From: Aeoliella straminimaris
Lineage (GTDB): Bacteria > Planctomycetota > Planctomycetia > Pirellulales > Lacipirellulaceae
Assembly (NCBI RefSeq): GCF_024054565.1
Contig: NZ_JAMXLR010000003.1
Span: forward strand, 62,001 to 126,000
Direction of reading: 5' to 3'
DNA: 64,000 nucleotides
A program made the translations under genes and the position numbers. Shown here piece by piece: positions 1 through 8,300 of this stretch; the stretch's first letter is position 1; each line of letters starts with the position of its first letter. The notes below the pieces were generated by a model. That model was given only the letters and a program-made list of their open reading frames with translations. It was not told the origin of the DNA and searched no databases.

Positions 1-702
1 CATTGCAGGCGTACGCTTTTTGTTGTGGCGGTTCTTGCCAGGGCATAGAGTCATCCCATGTTAATGCTGGCAGGAATCGTGACAATTCCTAAATGTTCCA
101 CCCTAGATACCTGTTCAAGCCTAGTTTTCTTCGGGCGAAAGGTCAACGTGCGTGTCGCGTGCGTGTTCACCGCAGGGTCGCGACATTAGACTGAAGAAGA
201 TTCGCCATTGGCGAATCGGCCAATGTCAGTCAGCAGATATCGACCGGCCCCGAGTGCGGCGGAAATTCCGACATTTTCCGCATTTCGAGCCCACGCAGGC
301 CTTAGGCGTCCTCCGTTTATCGGCCAAAACTCCTCGATACCAACCCAGTGAGCTTCGCGTTTGGATCGCGTTGCAAGTTCTCTACGGTGGTTATCACGCG
401 ACCCATCCAACCCTTCCACGGAAATATCAAACTCGGTGCCGGCGGCACTCTGCGAGCGACGCCTCCAGAGTACGGGGACGTCGCCGGCACCGAATTTAAA
501 TCACGCCCCTGACACACGCCCCCCCGCTCGGGTGAGCGGCCAGAAACGGCTGCCGAATCGCGTGTTCGCTCGACCTCGAGATGTCTGTTTTTCTTTTCGA
601 CGCAGGCCGCCTGAGGGCAGCCCGCCTTAGCAACTTTGGCCGTTGGCGGTCACGACTTGCCCGTGGTGCTATTGAGCGAGAGTCGTTTTCCAATGGCATG
701 GC
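1..702. other. Intergenic, no gene recognised
   Basis: No reading frame here has family similarity that I recognise. The open frames are short, overlap on both strands and have no convincing ribosome binding site. The promoter of the downstream GH13 gene lies just beyond it. Confidence 0.5.
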
Positions 703-730
703 GTGACAAGCTCGATTGGCGGAGTATAAT
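703..730 (+). promoter_or_regulatory. Sigma70-type promoter of the GH13 gene
   Basis: A -35 element GTGACA (703-708, five of six consensus bases) is separated by 16 bases from a perfect -10 hexamer TATAAT (725-730). Transcription would start near 737, giving a leader of about 60 bases before the ATG at 799. The start codon is preceded by a GGGGGAAAG purine stretch that can serve as the ribosome binding site. Planctomycete promoters often diverge from this consensus, so the match is notable, but it is not proven to be used. Confidence 0.6.
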
Positions 731-798
731 GCGACCGCGCCACGCCCGCCGCAAGACTGGCGCGTGGTTTCTCATCGACAGGCGACGGGGGAAAGTCG

Positions 799-3700
799 AT
801 GCCAGACTTCTATGTCTACACTAATCGCAAGCGTCCAGGTTTGCATGTCTGGCGCGAGGGGACCGCGCTGAAGCGTTACCTGGTTCCCAAGAACCTCGGA
901 CCGGGGTGGGTGAAGTTCGAGTGCGACAATCTGAACGCCTCGATCGAGAATCCGGTGCGATTCATGCTCTTCTCCTTCACCGACAAGGATACCTTTGTTG
1001 ACTGGGAGGATGGGACATTCAACCGAGAGCTGCCCCGACTGCCTTCCGGCGAGTTCCCGCCCGATGTCTGGTTTGTTTCGGGGGCACCGCGCATCACACT
1101 CACCGATCCTCGCTTGAGATCGGAAGCCAGTGTCCGAGTGCACCTGATTTCTCAGACGAGATTTCGCCCCGCCGAAATGTACATTTGGGATCCAGCCCTG
1201 GGGGTCGCCCGACGCGAATCACAAACCGGCGAGGATGCCCTCGGTCCCTACTTCGACATCACACTATCGGACGATGAAAAATCATTCTTCAACTTCAAGT
1301 TCATCCGCAAGAAGGGCGAGGATTTCACAGAGTTCGAACCGAACAGCGCCAATCGGTGGTGGGTCAGCAGCGACGGCGCCGAGGTGTGGACGCATAGCGG
1401 CGATTCAGCGGTCACGACGACCCAACCCGTCAAACGCACTCTGACGATGCACGTCCGTCAATGGATAGACATGCCGCCCGTATTGCACCTGTGGGCACAA
1501 AATGGCGAGTTTGTCGCCGATCTGCCAGGCAATACCATAGCCGGCTGGACTACATTCAAAGCCGACATCTATTCGCACCTTCCGTATGGTTGCCTGATTC
1601 GCAACCCCGGCTACGACGTCGAGTGGGAGCACGAAGAGGCCAAACGCACCCATCTGGTGGTCGACGATGATCAAGAATGGTGGACCCTCGAGGGGGATCG
1701 AGCTTTGTTCTCCGCCGAGCCGACGCCCAATGCGCGATTGGACCTGACGATAGCCAATACCGACCTCAGCGACCTTGGGGAAAGCAGGTTCGCCCACGTG
1801 TGGATCAACCGAGCTCGTGGCCCCATGCTGGACGATGTGCCGGTCGATAACGCCGGAAAGGTCTCCCTGCATGTCTACCCGAAAGTTAATACTTCTATCA
1901 AATTTCATGACGAACACGGAGTCTGGGAGAACCTCCGCCATGTCGCATGCGTGCAGGAGGCAGACTCTCCCCTTCACCGCTACGTGGTTCTCGAGCGTCC
2001 GCCGCTGCTGCCGGAAGCCCCTCCCAACGACCTGGTACAGGATCCACCGTTCCGCATCCTCCGACCCGGCGCCTATGAAGAGGCAGGCAAATTGAGGTTC
2101 GTGGTGCATTCGTCGCACGCCGCGGACATGAGCCTGATCGGAGAGTGGACCAACTGGCGGGATCATCCTGTGCAAATGAGAATCACTCGCGACGGCACCT
2201 ACTGGTGGGCGAGCGTGCCCGTCGCCGATGTGCTGGCCGGCGTTGCAGGTGCAGCCGACTACCATGGCATCAAGTATCAACTGCTGCTAAATCAGGTTGA
2301 TGCTCGCCAGGACCCGGGGGCTGGTTGGGTGGAGAAGTCGTCGATCGAAGGAGCATCGCGGTTGGTCAACCATCAACGCTTCGACTGGGGAAACGCGTCG
2401 TGGCAGCGGCCCAGCACGGATCACTACATCATCTACCAATTGCACCCCACTCGCTTCACCAATCGCTTTCAGCACGAGCGCCCGCTGCGGCGGGTCGCCC
2501 AGGAGATCGCCGACCAAGCCGCTTACTTCAAGCAATTGGGAGTCACGGCCATCCAGTTGCTGCCCATCAACGAGGTCAGCAGCAAGAATTCCTGGGGATA
2601 CGACCCCGCCTACTTCTACGCAGTGGAAGGCGACTACTGTGGGCCGGATGGGCCAGACGACCTAAAACACTTGGTTCGAGTGGCCCACGAGTACGGTCTG
2701 GCAGTGATACTGGATGTCGTCTTCAACCATGCCGGTGGCGACAACATCCTGTGGGAAGTAGCCCGCGACAGCTTCTTCGATGGCGATACGCAATGGGGCG
2801 CACTGGTAAACTTCGATCACCCGCAGTGCTTGCATTTCTTCGCTCAGAACCTGGTGTACCTGGCGAACGAGTATCGTATCGATGCGTTTCGGTTGGACCA
2901 CACGGCCACCATCGTCCACTCCGCGGCCTGGGATCCATGGAGTGGCTCGGTCCGGAAACTCGGCTCCGGTGGCGGCTGGGAGTTCCTGCATGGACTTCGC
3001 CATGCCGTGCAACATCAGGTACCGGGCAACTGCCCCCTCATGGCCGAGCACCTACCCAACGAGTGGAGCATCACCAACTATGGCGGGCCGATGGATTCGC
3101 AGTGGGGCGACGACTTCCACGATCGGTTGGTGGACGCCTGCCGTCGCCAGTTCGGCGTCATGCCCCGCCTGGCAAACGCCATGCAACTGACTCACCGGCA
3201 ATGCCATCAGTGGTACAACGTAGTCAGCTATCCGGAGAGTCACGACGAAGTGGGCAACGTGCCGGACCGGATCTCGCACGTTGCGGGTTACGGACAAGGC
3301 TTGCGGATGTCGAAAGTGGCCGCGGCGGCCACGTTGCTTTCCAGAGGGATTCCGCTGTACTTCATGGGAGCCGAGTCGGGCGAGCACAAGCAGTTTCAGT
3401 TTGGCAGCGACGAGCAACTAGACATCGATCTGTACCTGACTGATCCGGACCGCCAGCGCATCCGTGGCTGGTGGCGCGAACTGGGTTGGCTGCGCCGCAA
3501 CCCGTCGATCAAGGGCCCTGCCCCGCTGGAGGTGCGATTTGCCGCCGAACAGATGCTCGCCTTTACCCGTGGCCAGAACGGCGATTTTTTCGTCGTGCTG
3601 AACTTCGGCGGCTGGTCCGGACACAAGAGCCTGGCGTCGCTGCATCTGCCATGGGGCGAGTACCGCGAGTTGTTCAACTCCACCTGGCCGGCGTTCGCCG

Positions 3701-3813
3701 TTCACTCGGAAGACGAAGGGGAACACACCAACGGTGGCCGTCACGCTCGGTTGCACGGCGGCCACGCCCTGAACATTCCAGACTACGGTGCGGTCGTATT
3801 GGAAAAGGTTTAA
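799..3813 (+). CDS. Glycoside hydrolase family 13 (alpha-amylase/branching-type) with large N-terminal modules
   Basis: A 1004-residue alpha-glucan-active enzyme of family GH13. The catalytic barrel starts near residue 545 (IIYQLHPTRFTNR). It shows the four conserved regions: DVVFNH at about 639, DAFRLDH with the nucleophile Asp700, MAEHLPNEW with the acid/base Glu750, and SHDE with the transition-state stabiliser Asp816. SHDE is the form seen in branching enzymes and related GH13 members, so glucan branching or trehalose/glycogen-type chemistry is as likely as plain amylolysis. Before the barrel, roughly residues 425-520 look like a CBM48/E-set module (SLIGEWTNWRDHPV). The first 400 residues hold aromatic-rich beta modules reminiscent of starch-binding domains, which I cannot assign to a family. 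There is no signal peptide, so the enzyme is probably cytoplasmic. It is a single gene behind its own promoter and converges on the PIG-L gene. GH13 membership is firm and the exact substrate is not. Confidence 0.9.
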   Translation: MPDFYVYTNRKRPGLHVWREGTALKRYLVPKNLGPGWVKFECDNLNASIENPVRFMLFSFTDKDTFVDWEDGTFNRELPRLPSGEFPPDVWFVSGAPRITLTDPRLRSEASVRVHLISQTRFRPAEMYIWDPALGVARRESQTGEDALGPYFDITLSDDEKSFFNFKFIRKKGEDFTEFEPNSANRWWVSSDGAEVWTHSGDSAVTTTQPVKRTLTMHVRQWIDMPPVLHLWAQNGEFVADLPGNTIAGWTTFKADIYSHLPYGCLIRNPGYDVEWEHEEAKRTHLVVDDDQEWWTLEGDRALFSAEPTPNARLDLTIANTDLSDLGESRFAHVWINRARGPMLDDVPVDNAGKVSLHVYPKVNTSIKFHDEHGVWENLRHVACVQEADSPLHRYVVLERPPLLPEAPPNDLVQDPPFRILRPGAYEEAGKLRFVVHSSHAADMSLIGEWTNWRDHPVQMRITRDGTYWWASVPVADVLAGVAGAADYHGIKYQLLLNQVDARQDPGAGWVEKSSIEGASRLVNHQRFDWGNASWQRPSTDHYIIYQLHPTRFTNRFQHERPLRRVAQEIADQAAYFKQLGVTAIQLLPINEVSSKNSWGYDPAYFYAVEGDYCGPDGPDDLKHLVRVAHEYGLAVILDVVFNHAGGDNILWEVARDSFFDGDTQWGALVNFDHPQCLHFFAQNLVYLANEYRIDAFRLDHTATIVHSAAWDPWSGSVRKLGSGGGWEFLHGLRHAVQHQVPGNCPLMAEHLPNEWSITNYGGPMDSQWGDDFHDRLVDACRRQFGVMPRLANAMQLTHRQCHQWYNVVSYPESHDEVGNVPDRISHVAGYGQGLRMSKVAAAATLLSRGIPLYFMGAESGEHKQFQFGSDEQLDIDLYLTDPDRQRIRGWWRELGWLRRNPSIKGPAPLEVRFAAEQMLAFTRGQNGDFFVVLNFGGWSGHKSLASLHLPWGEYRELFNSTWPAFAVHSEDEGEHTNGGRHARLHGGHALNIPDYGAVVLEKV

Positions 3814-3847
3814 CTACTCGCACCGGGCAGCATGTGGATCGAACGTC

Positions 3848-5173
3848 TCAACGTGTGGCAGCTCTTTTTCGAGTCCGATACCGCAGCCCACACGCTGCCA
3901 ATGCTGCAACAACCAGCGTGCTCGTTGCTGGCTCCGGCACCTCGGTCGCCTGACCTTCGAGCAGTGCCTGCAGGCTCACTCCATCCGCCAGGCTTGATCC
4001 TTGTGTCTCGTTGAGAGAGTCGACCAGCAATTGCCAATCTGCCAACGTGGTTCGGCCGTCGAGATTGATATCGCCGTTCATCAATCTGTCCAGGTTCGTG
4101 GTGTGCCCCCCGGTTCCCCAGCCAGCGATGAAAGCGGTGATGTCATCCGTCTCCCACGGGCCGGTTCCATCGCCAATTACTATTCCGTCCTGGTTGATAT
4201 CTGCGGAGAATACCGGCGGCTCGAACACATTCTCGAAGAAGTCGCCGAGCGCCCAGTCGGAGTAGGATTGACCGGCAATCTCAAAATTCTGCAACGTGTC
4301 CGGTCCAACCGTCGAGCGATACAAACCCCACCATTCGGTGTGGTGGCCATCATAGTTCTCTCCGGTGCGGAACACGGTCGAGACATCGGGGCTGCCCTGC
4401 GAAACGTGCTCGTCCAATCCCAAGTCGGCCACCTGTCGAGGCGTCGCGTCGAGAATACCGTCATTGTCGGTGTCGATCGAGACCACTTCGGTGTAGTCGT
4501 GAAACAACCAGTTTACAAAATCGTATCCGGGAGTGCCCAGGCCGTTGGCTTGCGATTGATGAATGTAGTACTTTTTTGGCTGCCAGGCGTCGAGCCCGGC
4601 CACGTCGACCAGAGGGTTCATCGCCATTTCGTAGCCGCTGACCGCCGACAGCGACGTCGCGCGATGGTTGTTGTGCCCATACTCACCATCCAAGTCGGAC
4701 ACGACCAACACCTCTGGCTGAAAGCGGCGAATCTGTTCGGCAATGTAAGTTGTGGCCGCGTTCTTCCCTTCTTCGATGTCGTCTCCATCCAGAACACCAT
4801 CTGCCCAGTAGTCCCAAGTCTCGTCCATCGTGTTGGTGGGTGCATCGCGAAAGCGGGGGAACAATGGCTCGTTGCGGAATCCATAGACCCAATCCGCCGC
4901 CCGCATCTCCTGCTCGCGTCGCCAGTCGGGTGCACCGTTCTCGGCCAACCAGTCGCCGCTGGTCATGGAGATGTGTAGAGCTTCCACTTGCCGCACCTGG
5001 GTCATGTACGGGAGGACGCTGCCCATGAAGATGCCCTCGTCGTCAGGGTGCGTCGAGATCACTAGCACATCGACCTTGTCGGGTGTGGGATTCCAGTCGA
5101 GGGTGTCGCCGACAGCCTGCATCGAAAATGATACGATCACGGCCAAATAGAACGCTGCAAGTAGCCTTGTCAT
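3848..5173 (-). CDS. PIG-L family deacetylase with dockerin-like repeats and PEP-CTERM anchor
   Basis: An exported enzyme of the LmbE/PIG-L family, zinc hydrolases that remove N-acetyl groups from GlcNAc-type sugars. The metal-binding signature HPDDE (in VLVISTHPDDEGIF) lies near the N-terminus, and the partner motif GHNNH (in EYGHNNHRATS) follows about 130 residues later. The C-terminal part has two planctomycete dockerin-like calcium loops (DINQDG and DINLDG). It ends with VPEPATSTLV, a hydrophobic stretch and a basic tail, a PEP-CTERM sorting signal. The start at 5173 is chosen because it opens directly with the signal peptide MTRLLAAFYLAVIVSFS. An in-frame ATG at 5281 and a TTG at 5311 would add a basic extension before it. 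The only bases between the upstream hairpin/T-tract and this ATG are about 16, so expression may depend on reading through that hairpin. The biological substrate is unknown. Confidence 0.85.
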   Translation of the reverse strand: MTRLLAAFYLAVIVSFSMQAVGDTLDWNPTPDKVDVLVISTHPDDEGIFMGSVLPYMTQVRQVEALHISMTSGDWLAENGAPDWRREQEMRAADWVYGFRNEPLFPRFRDAPTNTMDETWDYWADGVLDGDDIEEGKNAATTYIAEQIRRFQPEVLVVSDLDGEYGHNNHRATSLSAVSGYEMAMNPLVDVAGLDAWQPKKYYIHQSQANGLGTPGYDFVNWLFHDYTEVVSIDTDNDGILDATPRQVADLGLDEHVSQGSPDVSTVFRTGENYDGHHTEWWGLYRSTVGPDTLQNFEIAGQSYSDWALGDFFENVFEPPVFSADINQDGIVIGDGTGPWETDDITAFIAGWGTGGHTTNLDRLMNGDINLDGRTTLADWQLLVDSLNETQGSSLADGVSLQALLEGQATEVPEPATSTLVVAALAACGLRYRTRKRAATR

Positions 5174-5189
5174 CTCTGCTCTGTATCCG

Positions 5190-5238
5190 AAAAAATGGCG
5201 GGAGCGAGCAAAGGCTGCCCTCTTTGCTCGTCCCCCGC
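5190..5238 (-). terminator. Intrinsic terminator (possible attenuator) between the polyprotein and PIG-L genes
   Basis: Read on the minus strand, CGAGCAAAG pairs with CTTTGCTCG around an 8-base loop. The stem extends through a bulged A into a further seven GC-rich pairs including one G-U, about 16 pairs in all. After one spacer the RNA has six U (genomic A at 5190-5195). This is a textbook intrinsic terminator for the 1654-residue gene ending at 5362. It ends only about 17 bases before the PIG-L ATG, leaving no room for a promoter between them. Confidence 0.8.
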
Positions 5239-5361
5239 GCTCAGGGAGGATGCCTCGGATGGCCCGCGCGCGCTCGTTCATTCGAACAATTCGCGCACCG
5301 TCATCCGGCAATCCTTCGAGAATGCCGCTGTCGATACTATGGAATGGGACGTGTTGGCGAA

Positions 5362-8300
5362 CTACCGTCGAAGCCGATGGCCACAGACCACGACTCCCAC
5401 CAGGGCCAACAACATCAGCGACGAAGGCTCGGGGACAGGTTGTCCGGCGAGCAAGGCACCGAGATTCAGCGCCGCGGAGCCCGTGTAGTTTTCGGTGAGA
5501 ATTTGCCAGTCGTCGAGATCGACTGTCCCATCGATGTTAAAGTCGCCGGTCATGCGAGTGGCCAAGTCTCCCACTTGCAGGTTGTTCACCAGATTGGTGC
5601 TGCCCCATTGGCCAATGAATGCAGTCACATCCGCATTCGTGGTGAGGCCATCACCATTAAGGTCGGCAGGACCAAAGCCGGTCAAAGCGTCGGCAACGAA
5701 TTCGTTGTCGGTGGCGAGATCGAAAGTGCCGTAGTCAACACCACCGATGCTCGTTCCCAAAACGAACATGCTCATCTCGTCGATCGTTCCCGCGAAGTAG
5801 TTGGAGGTTCCACCAGAATACACGGGATTGGGAGCTTCTACCGTAGGGTCGAAGACTCCATTGCTCGCTCCGATCACTAATGGAAAGTCGCTGTTGATAT
5901 ACCCTCCGGACTCGGCCGCCACGGCCAGTCCATCGACGTACAGAATGCTGCCCACAAAGGCACCATCGTTGGGGCTGACCACCATCACATGCGACCAGCC
6001 GTTGTCAACCGAATTGCCCTTCACTGCCACACCCGAATCGACGTTCGTGGCGTTGTACGACAACATCCAGGTGCCGGTGTCGCTGATTAACACACCGTGC
6101 TGACTCGAATCGAGCACCACGGTTTGTTGGGCGGTGCCAAACACCGCGTTCGATTCGTCCGGATTCACCCACAACTGGAAACCGCGTCGGGTAATCCCGC
6201 TGTAGTCAAACGGGCCAGTGCCGGCGCTTCCTTGCGTGGGCGGAGTTGTATCGCCCGTGAGACTGGAAGCGGACGACTGAGGAAGTCCCAGCCGCGCACC
6301 GATCAGCAAGTCGTTCTGGCCATCGAAACGCACTCCGATGGGAGATCCAGCCGCGAGTGGGCGACCCGCCACGCTGGTGAACTGAGGCCCAGCCCCGCCG
6401 GGAGCTTGAATCGCCTCCGTGCCGTTGTATTCGAACGGCAACAGGTCATGGGCGGTACCCGTCAGGTTGCCACTTTCGTACTCGTCGTCGAAGGTAGCCT
6501 GGAAGTTGCTATCGACCACGTACACCCCGTTGGCTCCGCCATCGCCCGAGCTTTCGCCAAACGGATAGAATCGGTCGTTGGTCGACGATGCCGATACCAG
6601 CGGGGCGGCAACAACAGCCGCTACGCATGACAGTATGGCTACCAGCGAGTGCCGAACGGCGCGACGACTCGCGGCGACCCGGCGGCGGGAGACCAGCAGC
6701 CCTACGGCCGTTACGCCGAGCAGCAACAGCGACGATGGCTCGGGCACGCTCGTCCCCGCTTGCAGGGATCCGCCCACCAGTTCAATCGCCCCGGTTCGCA
6801 ACCCGGACTCACCCACCACGTGGTACTGGAAGACTAGGTCGGTGGTGGGATCTGCCGAACTGCCCTCATTCCACAAGTCGCCAAGGCTAATGGAGGTGCC
6901 GTTGTCGAACAACGTAGAGCCAGTGAGATACGATTCGCCCACGAGCGAACTCGACAAGACTCCTGCCTCGGCCCAACCAGAAGCACCTACGGTGCCAAAG
7001 TTACCTTTCCAGAATTCGTAGTCAGCGGCATCGACAACTTGGTCACCATTACCATCGGCGGCCAGTCCGGCCCCCGTGCTACCGAGGGTGTTTCGCCACA
7101 CGGTGTAGTCGGCAATGTCGACATTGCCGTCACCGTTGTAGTCGGCCGGACTGCTGCCACCTTGACCGCTGTCGGCAAGGCTTTCCCACGTTTCGGTGGT
7201 CAAGGCTCCACTAGCACTGGAGATTTGATAGAAGTCGATCTCGCGGCCATCAGGCAACAGATCGTTCGGCAAATGCGCGATCGCAGTCTCGCCTGTCGAG
7301 GCATCGATCGTCAGCCGCATCGGTTCTTCTGCCTTACCTAGGTAGACGGACGGATTGAAGATCAAACCTTGGTTCCATTCGCCACCGCCACCACCCCATC
7401 GGTTGATGCCGATAGGTCGGTCGAGGCTATCGCCAAAGGAAGTCTTGGTCACCCCGAATGCCGAATCGACCAACTCACCATTCACGTACAGGTACGCGTC
7501 CCCCAGCAGGTCGCCATTGGCATCAGTCTGGTTGCTGCCACTGTCGAACACGCCTTGGACGTGGTACCACTCGTTGGCATTGATCGTGTGGCTGAGAAGC
7601 GTATTGCTCACGCGAAGATATACGGGCGTGGTGCCGGCTTCAGTATCGCCGCCCTGCGTGTAGATGAACTCCGTACCGGCATAGTCGATTAACTTTCGGC
7701 CGTTCGTGTAGGTTCCCTCCCACTGCATCCAAACGTCCATCATGTAACCTCCGTGGTCATCGACAATGGAGTTCTCCAGCAGGTCGATCGCGTCAGTATC
7801 TCCGTGTCCGCCGTTGGCACCGGTGAGCGACATCTGCGACGAGTCGAACCCTGCTGGACGGTCGTCTATCAACGCCGCGGTGTTTGTCCCGGCATCAAGC
7901 GCCGCATTATTGCCCGCCGACGACAAGTCGGTAATGGCACTTTCCGGCCCGGTGTTGTTGTAGCTGGCGGGGAAGCTGTACTCGAACACGGGGGTGAAAT
8001 CGGCCAAGGCCGCATTACCGGAAGCGACGTACAGCGTCGCTGCCGCAGCTACTCCCATGAGCAGTCGCCCAACGCGTCGCCGCGTGTGAAGCAACAGGCC
8101 AAGGGCCGCCACCCCCACCAGTGCGATGCTGGAGGGTTCGGGTACCTCAGCATTTCCCAAGTAGACTGCGGGCTCGAAGATCCAACCTTGGTTCCAGTCG
8201 CCACCGCCGCCGGCCCAACGATTGATGCCAATCGGACGATCCAGGCTGTCGCCGAACGACGTCTTCGTTACTCCCACGGCATGGTCCACTACCTCTCCAT

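Noticed and set aside
640-660. GTTGGCGGTCACGACTTGCC as a sigma54 site before the GH13 gene
   Set aside because: GG and GC are two bases too far apart; a good sigma70 pair is present downstream.
5173-5311. N-terminal extension of the PIG-L protein from TTG 5311 or ATG 5281
   Set aside because: It would place a basic 36-46 residue stretch before a perfect signal peptide and translate through the terminator hairpin; kept only as an alternative.
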